DNA of 64,000 bases from Streptomyces hyaluromycini (GTDB lineage Bacteria > Actinomycetota > Actinomycetes > Streptomycetales > Streptomycetaceae): contig NZ_BCFL01000029.1 of NCBI RefSeq assembly GCF_002217755.1, positions 124,001-188,000 on the forward strand. Direction: 5' to 3'. Of the stretch, positions 15,616 to 24,380 are shown piece after piece. Every line of letters starts with the position of its first letter. Position 1 is the stretch's first letter. Below the pieces are notes generated by a model, which worked only from the letters and a program-made list of their open reading frames with translations, ran no database searches and was not told the origin of the DNA. The position numbers were made by a program, and so were the translations under genes.

Positions 15616-16841
15616 CACTCGTCCTTCTCGGCGTAGAGGCTGTCGGTGACGGCGAGTGCCAGGACCTCGGGGGTGCCCTCGTAGATCCGGGTGCCCAACG
15701 CGTCCCGCATCATCTTCTCCACGCCGTAGGAGCGCAGATAGCCGCGTGCGCCGAGCAGGGAGAGGGCCGTCTCCGCCACGTCGATCGCGGTCCGGTCCGC
15801 GAACAGCTTGGCCGCGGCCGGTTCGTAGACCGGCGGCGGCAGTTCGTTGTCGACCTTGTCCGCCGCCCGCAGGTACAGCAGGCGGGCGGCGTCGACCTTG
15901 GCGGCCATGCCGGCCAGCTTCGCCGCCGTGAACTGCTGGTCCTTGAGGTGACGCCCGCCCTGGACCCGTTCACCGCACCAGGCGATCGCCTGTTCCAGGG
16001 CGCTGCGCGCCACGCCCGTGGAGATGCCGGCCACCGCGGCGCGCGCCATGTTGCTCTGCGCCATGTTGATGGCCATGCCCTCGCCCTCCGCGCCGATCAT
16101 GTACTCGGCGGGCACCCGGACGTCGTGGAACTCCAGCTCGCTGCCGAGGCAGGCGCGGTATCCCATCTTGTCCGCCACAGGCCCGCGGACCACACCGGGA
16201 AGGTCGAGAGGGACGATGAAGGAGGTGAGCCCGGTCGCCCCCGGGCTGCCCGCCATGTTGGCGAACACGGAGGCGAACGCGGCGACCTTCGCGTTGGTGA
16301 TGAACCGCTTGCGGCCCGTCAGCACGTACTCGTCGCCGTCCCTGCGGGCGGTCGTGACGTTGCGCGCGTGTTCGGCCTGGGAGGGGACGATGAGGTCGCA
16401 GCCCGCGTCCTCCTCGGTGACGGCGTTGCAGGCGAGGACCGGTTCGTCGCCCGAGAACAGGGGCAGGAAGCGGGCCTGGAGGCGCGGATCGCCGGAGAGC
16501 AGGACCGGCGCCTGGCCGAGCAGGGTGGCCCCGAAGATCAGTGCCGTGCCCGGGCAGACCGCGGCGACCTCCTCCAGCGCGGTGGCGACGCCCAGCATCC
16601 CCACCCCCAGGCCGCCGTATTCCTTCGGAATCGCCGCGCGGGTGAGACCGACCCGGTGGCCGTGACCGACGAGGTCCCAGTCGAAATGCGCCGCCGGTTT
16701 CTGGTCCAGTTCCTGGACGCGGGGTTTGACGACGTTCCGGGCGAATTCCTTGGCGGCCTCCCTGAACTGCTCGACGCCGTTCGGCAGTACGTCGAAGTTG
16801 AGCGCGGCCTCGGACACGGATTCGGAGAGAGCGGTGTTCAC
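15612..16841 (-). CDS. Acyl-CoA dehydrogenase family protein
   Basis: The 409-aa protein starts at GTG 16841, about 11 nt after AAGGAG. It has the complete ACAD pattern: AIPKEYGGLGVGMLG, ACNAVTEEDAGCD, GRKRFITNAKVA, MGYRACLGSELEF, and IYEGTPEVLAL, which holds the Glu base position. It would insert or remove an alpha,beta double bond in an acyl thioester using FAD. It is second in the operon, 59 bp after the SCP2-like gene, and its stop overlaps the next start. The acyl chain acted on may be the one built by the ketosynthase. Confidence 0.92.
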   Translation of the reverse strand: MNTALSESVSEAALNFDVLPNGVEQFREAAKEFARNVVKPRVQELDQKPAAHFDWDLVGHGHRVGLTRAAIPKEYGGLGVGMLGVATALEEVAAVCPGTALIFGATLLGQAPVLLSGDPRLQARFLPLFSGDEPVLACNAVTEEDAGCDLIVPSQAEHARNVTTARRDGDEYVLTGRKRFITNAKVAAFASVFANMAGSPGATGLTSFIVPLDLPGVVRGPVADKMGYRACLGSELEFHDVRVPAEYMIGAEGEGMAINMAQSNMARAAVAGISTGVARSALEQAIAWCGERVQGGRHLKDQQFTAAKLAGMAAKVDAARLLYLRAADKVDNELPPPVYEPAAAKLFADRTAIDVAETALSLLGARGYLRSYGVEKMMRDALGTRIYEGTPEVLALAVTDSLYAEKDEW

Positions 16842-16900
16842 GTGCGGTGTCACTCCTTGTGCGTCGGTTCGGTGTTCGGGACGGGTCGCCCGGCAGCGGT

Positions 16901-17293
16901 TCACGCGGCGATGCCGGCGGCGGCCGCGATCTCGGGGTACCGGTCGAACGCGGGGCGCAGCATCGGCACCAGTTCCAGCACCTTGGCGACCTTGCCGCGG
17001 ATCCGGAGCCGGCCCGTGGCGATGGCGACGGGCACCATGAGCTGTCCCATCCACAGGGCGTGGGCCGTGTCGCAGGACATCCGGAGCGTGATCGCCGCCG
17101 GGCCCGCCTGCTCCTCGCCGATGCGGAGGCCCTGCGGTGCCACGAAGATCTCGCAGTCGGGCTTCGTGTGGACGAGCCGGACGGACAGGCCCTCCTGCCG
17201 GGCCCGCGCCACGAAATCGTCATCCTCCAGCAATACGGCGAACAGACTGCTGAAGACCTTCACGGCCATTTCACTGGACGGAAATACTGACAT
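16901..17293 (-). CDS. SCP2-like lipid-binding protein
   Basis: The 130-aa protein starts at ATG 17293 after GGGGGGAAC. The C-terminal ATGRLRIRGKVAKVLELVPM followed by LRPAFDRYPE matches the sterol-carrier-protein-2 fold. That fold is a small hydrophobic-pocket carrier, often found with acyl-CoA enzymes. It is the first gene of the operon running to the LuxR gene. It may hold or deliver the acyl substrate. The open frame continues upstream of 17293 without a stop, but codon use and the strong ribosome site favour this start. Confidence 0.75.
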   Translation of the reverse strand: MSVFPSSEMAVKVFSSLFAVLLEDDDFVARARQEGLSVRLVHTKPDCEIFVAPQGLRIGEEQAGPAAITLRMSCDTAHALWMGQLMVPVAIATGRLRIRGKVAKVLELVPMLRPAFDRYPEIAAAAGIAA

Positions 17294-17540
17294 GTTCCCC
17301 CCTTCGCTCTTCGTGCGCTTCTCCTGCACGAAAGCGCTCACGAAAGAAACGTTAGGGGCCGTCACGACCGGCTTCCACCGTGCCAACATAAGACCGAAGG
17401 GAAGCGGACAGGACACGGAAAGGAGACGAGACAACCGGGCGGTGAAAAACAGATACCGGAAAGGAAATTCACCCCAAAGACCTTCGCGGGTTTCCGTGCG
17501 CACCAACCGCAACACGCCGCGTCTCCGACCCCGCGGTCCC

Positions 17541-17554
17541 CACCGAAGTCGGTG
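17541..17554. terminator. Small hairpin beside the glpK stop
   Basis: CACCGA pairs with TCGGTG around two bases, ending two bases before the glpK stop at 17556. It is a weak candidate. The rest of 17294-17540 shows no gene I can support. It must hold the promoter of the SCP2-like operon. Confidence 0.35.
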
Positions 17555-17555
17555 C

Positions 17556-19076
17556 TCAGGGAGACCCGGGCCGTCTTATCCAGCCCAGCGACCGCTCGAC
17601 GGCCCGCTGCCAGTTGTCGTACTCCGACTCCCGGTGGCCGGGGTCCATTCCCGGCAGCCATCGGGCGGCCGGGTGCCAGTTGCGGCGCAGGACCTCGAGG
17701 TCCGGCCAGTAGCCTGCGGCGAGCCCGGCGGCGTACCCGGCGCCCAGGGAGACCGTCTCGGAGACCATGGGCCGTACGACGGGCACGCCGAGCACATCGG
17801 CGACGAACTGCATGAGCAGGTTGTCCGCCGTCATGCCGCCGTCGACCTTCAGCTCCTTCAGGGGCACCGAGGAGTCGGCGTTCATGGCGTCGACGACCTC
17901 ACGCGTCTGCCAGCCCGTGGCCTCCAGGACGGCCCGGGCCAGGTGCCCGCTGGTGATGTAGGAGGTGAGGCCGACGATGACGCCGCGCGCGTCGCTGCGC
18001 CAGCGCGGGGCGAACAGGCCGGAGAAGGCGGGGACGATGTAGCAGCCGCCGTTGTCCTCGACGGTACGCGCCAGTGTTTCGATCTCCGGCGCGCTGTTGA
18101 TCAGTCCCAGTCGGTCGCGGAACCACTGGACCAGTGCGCCGGTGACGGCTATCGACCCTTCCAGGGCGTAGACGGGTGCCCGGTCCCCGATCTTGTAGGC
18201 GACCGTCGTGAGCAGTCCGTGCCGGGACCGGATGACGTCGGTGCCGGTGTTGAGCAGCAGAAAGCTGCCCGTTCCGTACGTGCACTTGGCCTCGCCCGGG
18301 GAGAAGCAGGTCTGGCCGAAGAGTGCCGCCTGCTGGTCGCCGAGTGCGGCCGTGATGGGCACGCCGGGAAGCAGCGCGACGGCCTCGCCGTAGGTCTCCG
18401 CGTTGGACCGGATCTGGGGCAGCATCGGGCGGGGGACGCCGAAGAACGCCAGGAGTTCCTCGTCCCAGGTGAGCGTGCGGATGTTCATCAGCATGGTGCG
18501 GCTGGCGTTGGTGGCGTCGGTGACGTGCAGACCGCCGTCGGCACCGCCGGTGAGGTTCCAGATCAGCCAGCTCTCCATCGTGCCGAACAGCACCTCGCCG
18601 TCCTTCGCGCGCTGTTCCAGGCCCTTGACGTGGTCGAACAGCCAGCGGAGCCGCAGTGCCGAGAAGTAGGTGGAGGGCGGCAGCCCGCACCGGTCGAGGA
18701 AGAACTCCTCTCCGGGCCGTTCCCTGAGCTCCTCGACCAGCGGCGCCGTGCGCGTGTCCTGCCAGACGAGCGCCCGGCCCAGCGGGGTGCCCGTGCGGCG
18801 GTCCCAGAGCACCGTCGTCTCCCGCTGGTTGGCCAGACCGATGGCGGCGACCTGCGCCGTGTCGACGGCCGTACCGGATCCGGACAGGGCCTCGGACACC
18901 ACACGTCGCAGGTTCTGCCAGATCTCGACGGCGTCGTGCTCGACCCAGCCGGGCCTGGGGAAGTGCTGCTGGTGCTCGCGCTGCGCGACGGACACCAGCC
19001 GGCCGCCCCGGTCGAACAGGATGCATCGTGTGGAATTGGTGCCCTGATCGATGGACATCACATACCGTTCCACCAT
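17556..19076 (-). CDS. glpK: Glycerol kinase
   Basis: The 506-aa FGGY-family kinase has DQGTNSTRCILFD at 10-22, NQRET at 83-87, LGDQQAALFGQ at 245-255, GTGSF at 268-272 and DGGMTADNLLMQF at 412-424. All are conserved in GlpK, which phosphorylates glycerol to glycerol-3-phosphate in the cytoplasm. It lies 51 bp after a GylR-like IclR regulator in the same direction, as in the Streptomyces gyl locus. The facilitator glpF and dehydrogenase glpD, usually adjacent, are absent here, so this may be a second, partial glycerol locus. Confidence 0.95.
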   Translation of the reverse strand: MVERYVMSIDQGTNSTRCILFDRGGRLVSVAQREHQQHFPRPGWVEHDAVEIWQNLRRVVSEALSGSGTAVDTAQVAAIGLANQRETTVLWDRRTGTPLGRALVWQDTRTAPLVEELRERPGEEFFLDRCGLPPSTYFSALRLRWLFDHVKGLEQRAKDGEVLFGTMESWLIWNLTGGADGGLHVTDATNASRTMLMNIRTLTWDEELLAFFGVPRPMLPQIRSNAETYGEAVALLPGVPITAALGDQQAALFGQTCFSPGEAKCTYGTGSFLLLNTGTDVIRSRHGLLTTVAYKIGDRAPVYALEGSIAVTGALVQWFRDRLGLINSAPEIETLARTVEDNGGCYIVPAFSGLFAPRWRSDARGVIVGLTSYITSGHLARAVLEATGWQTREVVDAMNADSSVPLKELKVDGGMTADNLLMQFVADVLGVPVVRPMVSETVSLGAGYAAGLAAGYWPDLEVLRRNWHPAARWLPGMDPGHRESEYDNWQRAVERSLGWIRRPGSP

Positions 19077-19127
19077 GATCGGGTCCGCCTTCCGATGGGT
19101 CGCGGAGCGAGCGCGGGGCCAGGGGGT

Positions 19128-19895
19128 TCACCAGCGGGCGGCGCCGAGGTCTCTGGAGATCGCCCGTGCCGCCTCCCGGATCAGTGTGATCAGGGCGGGC
19201 CGGGGGTGGCCCTGGCTGTCACAGACCCGCTCTACCGGGCCGGACAGTCCGATGGCACCGACGACAAGGCCGCCGTGCCCGCGGATCGGCACGGCGAGCC
19301 CGGCCTCGCCCATGCTCATTTCCTGTATTTCGGCGGCCCAGCCCACCTCCCGGACCTCGGCGAGTGCCCGGGTGAGCTGCTCCCGGGTGACCAGGGTGTG
19401 CCTGGTGTACGCCTCGAGGCCCGAATCCAGGGCGGACTCCAGGGGCGCGGTCCCGTACGCCAGCAGCACCTTGCCCAGCGAGGAGGCGTGCAGCGGCAGC
19501 AGCGAGCCCACGTCCAGGGTCTGGAGCGTGTCGTCCGGCCGGAACACGTGGTGGACGACCAGGACCATGCCTTCCAGGGGCGTGCCCAGGCGCACCGCCT
19601 CCCCGCTGCGGGCGGCCAGGGCGTCGGCCCAGTTGATGGATCGGGACCGCAACTCGTTCACGTCGAGATAACTCGTGCCCAGATGCAGCAGGGCGGCTCC
19701 GAGCTGGTACTTGCCGGTCGCCGCGTCCTGCTCCACGAAATCCACGTGCTGGAGCGTGCGCAGAATGCCGTGGGCGGTGCCCTTGGCCAGCCCGAGGGAG
19801 GCCGCCACCTCTCCGAGCCCGAGTCGACGGGGCCCACCGGCGAGCAGGCGCAGAATCGCGGCCGCCCGTTCGATGGACTGGACCGGACCGGTCAT
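19128..19895 (-). CDS. IclR-family regulator, GylR-like
   Basis: The 255-aa protein has an N-terminal winged helix (IERAAAILRLLAGGPRRLGL, VAASLGLAKGTAHGILRTL) and the IclR effector domain (PLHASSLGKVLLAYG, VGAIGLSGPVERV). Its position directly before glpK is that of GylR, the glycerol operon repressor of Streptomyces, which responds to glycerol-3-phosphate. It probably autoregulates the pair. The assignment to GylR rests on context and overall similarity. Confidence 0.85.
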   Translation of the reverse strand: MTGPVQSIERAAAILRLLAGGPRRLGLGEVAASLGLAKGTAHGILRTLQHVDFVEQDAATGKYQLGAALLHLGTSYLDVNELRSRSINWADALAARSGEAVRLGTPLEGMVLVVHHVFRPDDTLQTLDVGSLLPLHASSLGKVLLAYGTAPLESALDSGLEAYTRHTLVTREQLTRALAEVREVGWAAEIQEMSMGEAGLAVPIRGHGGLVVGAIGLSGPVERVCDSQGHPRPALITLIREAARAISRDLGAARW

Positions 19896-20094
19896 GAATC
19901 GAGCCTATTACCGTCTGGGAAGGTCTGCCGTACGTGCGCAGGGCGCCGCGGCGCCGGCGCGGGAGGCCCCGTTCGGTAATGCCGACCCACGTTCATTGAC
20001 CGACCCGGCGCGGCTCCTTAGCGTGCTATCAGGCCCGGCAACGTGCCGAGGCTCGTGATGCGGGGCCTGTGGCCCTCACCCCTGGAGACACGAG

Positions 20095-20520
20095 ATGGCG
20101 GTACAGCTCAACACGCGGGTGCGGGGGGCAAGCGAATACGTCTTCCCGATGCCGCCCGTCGCCGGTGCCGTCCCGGACGTACGTCGACGGTCGGCCGCGG
20201 TCCTGGCCGCCTGGAGGGTGTCCCCGGACGTCGTCGAGGACGCGCTGCTGGTGATATCGGAACTGCTCACCAACGCGATGGTGCATGCCCTGCCCCCGGC
20301 GGTGCTGCGGCTTTCGTGGATGCGGGACGCCGGACTCGGCACCCTGCGCATCGAGGTCACCGACGCGGGTCCCGCGCGTACGGCGGGACAGCCGCCCGCG
20401 GGGATCGACCCGGACGAGCACGGCCGGGGCGAGGGGATCGTGCACGCGCTCGCTACTCGGTACGGCATCCATGTGCGTCCCGGCGCGGTCACCCGGTGGG
20501 CGGATCTCGTCGCGGTGTGA
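20095..20520 (+). CDS. RsbW-like anti-sigma factor serine kinase (HATPase_c)
   Basis: The 141-aa GHKL ATPase has the N-box VISELLTNAMVHALPP near residue 57 and a G-box around DAGPARTAG to GRGEGIVHALA. It is the small RsbW/SpoIIAB-like type abundant in Streptomyces, which binds sigma factors or phosphorylates anti-sigma antagonists. It converges with a SpoIIE-type phosphatase gene, a pairing that suggests a partner-switching pathway. No sigma factor or STAS antagonist is adjacent. Confidence 0.88.
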   Translation: MAVQLNTRVRGASEYVFPMPPVAGAVPDVRRRSAAVLAAWRVSPDVVEDALLVISELLTNAMVHALPPAVLRLSWMRDAGLGTLRIEVTDAGPARTAGQPPAGIDPDEHGRGEGIVHALATRYGIHVRPGAVTRWADLVAV

Positions 20521-20544
20521 GAGGGCGGGGCCTGCGTAGGTTCC

Positions 20545-20564
20545 CCTGGCCGTCAGCGGCCGGG
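20545..20564. terminator. Hairpin between convergent kinase and phosphatase genes
   Basis: CCTGGCCG (20545-20552) pairs with CGGCCGGG (20557-20564), including one G-T pair, around a TCAG loop. The right arm lies in the last codons of the phosphatase gene. It probably ends transcription from both sides. Confidence 0.55.
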
Positions 20565-21929
20565 TCCCGTGGAGAACGCGGCGTCCGTGCGCCGGGCCGA
20601 CCAGCGCCTTCCAGCGTCCGGGCCGACGGTGTCGGACCGGCTGCGCGACACCACGGAGACGGTCCCGCGGCCGTCATGTCCTTCCGGTCCAGGTCCGGGG
20701 CCAGGCTCCCCCTCCGGTCCGGGGCCGGATTCCGATGCCGGTTCCGGGACGGCGGTTCCCTGTGCCTCCGACGCGGACGGCACCGGTTCGCCCACGGCCT
20801 GCATCTGGAGCAGGAGCAGCGCCGCGTCGTCGTGCAGCCGGCCGCCCACGTGTGTCAGCAGTTCGTCGTGGACCGCGGAGAGGATGTGCTCCGGTTCGCC
20901 GGACACATGCCGGGCCACCCTTTCGGCCAGCGGGTAGAACTCGCGGTCGCGGTCGCGGGCCTCGATGACCCCGTCGGTGTAGAGCAGCAGCTGATCGCCT
21001 TCGGAGAAGGGCAGGATCTCCAGACAGGGGGGCTCGCCGACGAGGGCACGCAGGCCGAGGGGCGGAGCCGGACGGCTGGCCTCGACCGCGACGACTTCCC
21101 CTGACGCGGGTATGAGCAGGGGCGACGCGTGTCCGCAGTTGACCATCTCGAGCTGCCCGGCGCACGGGTGTCCGACGACCACCGCGGTGACGAAGTCGTC
21201 GGGCCCGAGGTTGCGGGCCAGGCTCCGCTCGATCCTGCCGACGACGGCGAGGAGGTCGGGCTCGTCATAGGCGGCCTCGCGAAAGACACCGAGGACGAGC
21301 GCGGCGATCTCCACGGCCGGCAACCCCTTGCCGCGTACGTCGCCGACGATCAGCCTGACCCCGTGCGGGGTGGGCACCAGTGCGTAGAGATCACCGCCGA
21401 TACGGGCCTCCGCCGCCGCCGCGCTGTAGCGGACCGCGACCCGGAACGGGCCGACGGTCTCCGGGATGGGCTTGAGCACGGCGTGCTGGGCGGCCTCCGC
21501 GACCGAGCGGACGGCGGCGAGCACCCGTTCCCGGCGACCGCGCAGCGCGCTGGCCAGGGCGCTCGCCAGGGTGACGGCGAGCAGTGCCGAGAGTACGGCC
21601 GCCAGTTCGCGCCCCGGACCCGCCTCGCTGACGCCCAGGGTCGCGCCCAGCACCGCGGCGAGGAGTCCCACGAACAGGACGCCTCGGGGGCCGTTGGTGC
21701 TGGCGGCCAGCGCCGGCCCGGCCGCCAGCAGCGGCAGCCAGAACATCCCCGACCCGGCGAAGACGTCGACGAGCGCGATGCCGGAGACGATCAGAACCGG
21801 CACCACGGGCATTCCGGCGGCCAGCTGTGAGGCGGCGCGCCTGGGGACGGGCGCCCCGAAACCTGTCACCGGTTTCCGGAGCGGCCGCAACGGCCAGTGG
21901 TTGCCACCGTGGTCTCGCGCCTGCCTCAT
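20553..21929 (-). CDS. Membrane SpoIIE/RsbU-type PP2C phosphatase
   Basis: The 458-aa protein starts at ATG 21929. Its N-terminal third holds several membrane helices (VPVLIVSGIALVDVFAG, FWLPLLAAGPALAAS, AAVLSALLAVTLASALASAL). The PP2C-like domain follows, with EARIGGDLYALV, LIVGDVRGKGLPA, MVNCGHASPLL and LLLYTDGVIEARD, and ends at DDAALLLLQ with the metal-binding Asp pair. A proline/glycine/glutamate-rich tail includes a GPGPEGEPGPGPGPEG repeat. It likely dephosphorylates a STAS anti-anti-sigma factor in response to a membrane signal, opposite the convergent RsbW-like kinase. Confidence 0.9.
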   Translation of the reverse strand: MRQARDHGGNHWPLRPLRKPVTGFGAPVPRRAASQLAAGMPVVPVLIVSGIALVDVFAGSGMFWLPLLAAGPALAASTNGPRGVLFVGLLAAVLGATLGVSEAGPGRELAAVLSALLAVTLASALASALRGRRERVLAAVRSVAEAAQHAVLKPIPETVGPFRVAVRYSAAAAEARIGGDLYALVPTPHGVRLIVGDVRGKGLPAVEIAALVLGVFREAAYDEPDLLAVVGRIERSLARNLGPDDFVTAVVVGHPCAGQLEMVNCGHASPLLIPASGEVVAVEASRPAPPLGLRALVGEPPCLEILPFSEGDQLLLYTDGVIEARDRDREFYPLAERVARHVSGEPEHILSAVHDELLTHVGGRLHDDAALLLLQMQAVGEPVPSASEAQGTAVPEPASESGPGPEGEPGPGPGPEGHDGRGTVSVVSRSRSDTVGPDAGRRWSARRTDAAFSTGPGR

Positions 21930-22033
21930 GTCTCTTCCGCAATCCTCAGCCGTAAGCCGTACGAGCCTTAAGCCCGACTTATCCGTTTCATCCAGGAAAG
22001 AGGTTCGGCCAACAAGCCACAAGGAGCGGGATT

Positions 22034-22792
22034 TCAGATAGTGAGCGACAGGCCTCTGGTCACACGGTCCGCGACCGGGATCAGCCGGGCCCGGACCTCC
22101 GGGAGCCGGGAGAGCCGTTCCGCCGGGAGGGAGACGCCCAGGGAGCCGAGGACGTCGCCCCGGTAGATGGGCACGGCGACACACACCGTGCCCAGTGAGT
22201 ACTCCTCGAGATCCGTGACGGCCGGTGCCATGGGGGAGGCGTCGAGGTTCCGGAGCAGCTCCGGGAGGCTGGTGATGGTCCGTGGCGTCAGGTCGGCGAG
22301 ATCGTGCCGGGAGAGGTAGTCACGGCGGGACTCCTCGTCCAGTTCGCGCAGTACGGACTTGCCCAGCGCGGTGGCGTGCCCGGCGTCCTCGAATCCCACC
22401 CAGAGGTCGACCCGGGGCGCGCGGGGCCCGTCGACGATCTCGGCGACGCTGATCTCGCCCTCTTCGTAGAAGGTGAGGTAGGTGGCGGTGACCAGCTCGT
22501 CACGGAGCGCGGCGAGCGTCGGCCGGACCCGGCTGAGCAGCGCCTGGGTGTGACCCGTGGTGTGCAGCGTCTGCAGCTTCTCACCGAGGATGAAGCCGCC
22601 GTCGGCCAGCTTCCGCAGGTACCCGTCGTGGACCATCGTCCGCAGCAGGTGGTAGGCGGTGGCCAGAGGCAGCCCCGTCTCACGTGCCAGCTGCTTCGCG
22701 GGCGCGCCGTTCTCGTGCGCGCTCACCGCTTCCAGCAGCCGGAAGGCACGCTGCACGGACATGATGAGCGTGGGGCTCTCATGAACGCTCAT
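22034..22792 (-). CDS. IclR-family transcriptional regulator
   Basis: The 252-aa protein has an N-terminal winged helix (SVQRAFRLLEAVSAHENGAP, LARETGLPLATAYHLLRTM) and the IclR ligand domain (GHATALGKSVLRELDEE, EYSLGTVCVAVPIYRGD, GSLGVSLPAERL). Start is ATG 22792. No clear target operon adjoins it: the neighbours are a phosphatase and a TetR gene pointing the same way. The ligand is unknown. In Streptomyces such orphans often regulate distant catabolic genes. Confidence 0.88.
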   Translation of the reverse strand: MSVHESPTLIMSVQRAFRLLEAVSAHENGAPAKQLARETGLPLATAYHLLRTMVHDGYLRKLADGGFILGEKLQTLHTTGHTQALLSRVRPTLAALRDELVTATYLTFYEEGEISVAEIVDGPRAPRVDLWVGFEDAGHATALGKSVLRELDEESRRDYLSRHDLADLTPRTITSLPELLRNLDASPMAPAVTDLEEYSLGTVCVAVPIYRGDVLGSLGVSLPAERLSRLPEVRARLIPVADRVTRGLSLTI

Positions 22793-22855
22793 GCCACAAG
22801 CGTGCGCCCACCGTCCGGTACGGGCAAGACGCGGGGTTCTCTCGGCCGCACCGGC

Positions 22856-23470
22856 TCAGGCGCTCTCGCGGTCACTCTCGCCGTTTCGCCGTCCCGGTGT
22901 GCCGGTGACGAGGCGGACGAGGTGTTCCGCGAGGTCGGCGTCGAGGGGGGAGCCGGTCATGAGCCGCCGGTAGAGGATGGTGCCGGCCCAGATGTCCTGG
23001 ACCAGGTCGGTGTCGAGGTCGTCGGGCAGATCGCCCCGCCCGACGGCGCGGCGCAGCGCGACGGCGATGTTCTCCCGCTTGCGGAACAGGAAGGCCTCGC
23101 GGAACCGGGTCATGAGTTCGGGGTGCGGAAGCAGACCGGCGGCGAGCGCGGGCAGCGAGGCGGCGATGTCCTCGTTCGCGTAGTTGTCGATGGTCATGTC
23201 GACGGCGTAGCGGAGCTCGGCGTGGGTGTCGCCCAGGTCGGGGATGTCGTCGGCGCGAAAGACCTCGGCGAGCGCGTCGGCCACGAGCGCCTCCTTGTTG
23301 GGCCACCAACGGTAGATGGTGGACTTGCCGACGCCCGCGGCCGCCGCGACGGCCTCGATGGTCAGCGCCGGATATCCGTGCTCCGACAGGACGCCCCGTG
23401 CCGCGTCGAGGATCTTCGCGAGAGAGCGCGGCCCGCCGGCCGCCTGGGGCGAGGAGAAGACAGAGGCCAT
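22856..23470 (-). CDS. TetR-family repressor of the acetoacetate-decarboxylase-like gene
   Basis: The 204-aa TetR protein has helix-turn-helix residues in SLAKILDAARGVLSEHGYPA, IEAVAAAAGVGKSTIYRWWPNK and the long C-terminal ligand domain ending LVRLVTGTPGRRN. It is divergent from the gene at 23581. Two copies of the palindrome ACGATACGTATCGT lie between them, the first only 6 bp from its own start codon. It should repress both itself and its neighbour. Confidence 0.92.
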   Translation of the reverse strand: MASVFSSPQAAGGPRSLAKILDAARGVLSEHGYPALTIEAVAAAAGVGKSTIYRWWPNKEALVADALAEVFRADDIPDLGDTHAELRYAVDMTIDNYANEDIAASLPALAAGLLPHPELMTRFREAFLFRKRENIAVALRRAVGRGDLPDDLDTDLVQDIWAGTILYRRLMTGSPLDADLAEHLVRLVTGTPGRRNGESDRESA

Positions 23471-23476
23471 GGACCG

Positions 23477-23492
23477 AACGATACGTATCGTT
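23477..23492. promoter_or_regulatory. TetR operator 1
   Basis: AACGATACGTATCGTT is a perfect 16-bp palindrome 6 bp upstream of the tetR start codon, where bound repressor would block its own transcript. Confidence 0.85.
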
Positions 23493-23533
23493 TCACTTCG
23501 GGGTCAAGGCATGCTACGGTCGTGGACGTCAAT

Positions 23534-23553
23534 GAAACGATACGTATCGTTTC
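23534..23553. promoter_or_regulatory. TetR operator 2
   Basis: GAAACGATACGTATCGTTTC is a perfect 20-bp palindrome 27 bp before the start of the divergent gene. It shares its core with operator 1, with centres 59 bp apart, close to six helical turns. Confidence 0.88.
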
Positions 23554-23580
23554 CATCCGTCTCCCCCCCAAGGACGTGAC

Positions 23581-24378
23581 ATGAAGGGCTACACCGTCCC
23601 CCTCTCTCCCCGCGGCATCGCGAACCTGGCGCCCGCTCCGCCGTGGCACTACGCCGGCACCGTGGCGGGCGTGGAGTTCTTCGCCGACCCCGCGGCCGCC
23701 GCGGCGACCCTGCCCGAGGGCCTGACTCCCGACCCCGACTCCGCCGGCCGCGGCGTCGCCATGTTCATCGACTGGCAGTACTCCGCCGTGGACCTGGAGT
23801 ACCTGGACCCCGCACGCTCGCAGTACCGCGAGTTCCTGGTCACCCTGGACGCCCGCCACCACGACACGCCGGTGGCCTGGTGCCCGTACATCTACGTCGA
23901 CAACGACTCCGCCATGGCCCGCGGCTGGGTCCAGGGCTTCCCCAAGAAGCTCGGCACCGTCCACCAGACGCGTGCCTACTCCGTAGGCGGACCCGGCACC
24001 CCGGTCCTCGGTCCGGGCGGACGGTTCGGCGCCACCGCGTCCTCCGCCGGGCAGCGCATCGCCGAAGCCGAGATCACCCTTGAGCAGGCGGTCCCCGACC
24101 CCACCGCCCTGATGAAACGCCCCGTGGTCAACCTGCGGCACTTCCCCCGCCTGGCCGCCGGACTGCACGACAAGCCGGCCGTCCACGAACTGGTCATGTC
24201 CGTCCTGGACAACACCGCGGTCAGCGACGCCTGGGTCGGCACCGCCGACCTCGCCTTCCTCCCCGCACGCGGCGAGGAACTCGCCGACCTGGCCATCCGG
24301 CGCGTGGGCAAGGGATTCCACTTCGACCTCGCCTACACCGTGACCGACCTCAAGACCCTCGTCGACCACAGCAGTTGA
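23581..24378 (+). CDS. Acetoacetate-decarboxylase-like (ADC fold) enzyme
   Basis: The 265-aa protein has the ADC-family core GWVQGFPKKLGTVHQT, with Lys122/Lys123 at the position of the Schiff-base lysine pair, preceded by CPYIYVDNDSAMARG. ADC-fold enzymes decarboxylate acetoacetate or act as hydratases or aldolases on related keto acids. Tight TetR control suggests an inducible catabolic or detoxifying role. It ends at a hairpin convergent with the aldo/keto reductase gene. The true substrate is not evident. Confidence 0.85.
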   Translation: MKGYTVPLSPRGIANLAPAPPWHYAGTVAGVEFFADPAAAAATLPEGLTPDPDSAGRGVAMFIDWQYSAVDLEYLDPARSQYREFLVTLDARHHDTPVAWCPYIYVDNDSAMARGWVQGFPKKLGTVHQTRAYSVGGPGTPVLGPGGRFGATASSAGQRIAEAEITLEQAVPDPTALMKRPVVNLRHFPRLAAGLHDKPAVHELVMSVLDNTAVSDAWVGTADLAFLPARGEELADLAIRRVGKGFHFDLAYTVTDLKTLVDHSS

Positions 24379-24380
24379 TC

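Noticed and set aside
17294..17515. N-terminal extension of the SCP2-like protein
   Set aside because: The frame stays open, but codon use is not coding-like, and ATG 17293 has a strong ribosome site matching family length.
15948..19979. 1343-codon open frame on the plus strand
   Set aside because: It is antisense to the acyl-CoA dehydrogenase, SCP2-like, glpK and IclR genes, is low-complexity, and has no family motif. In GC-rich DNA long antisense frames are expected.
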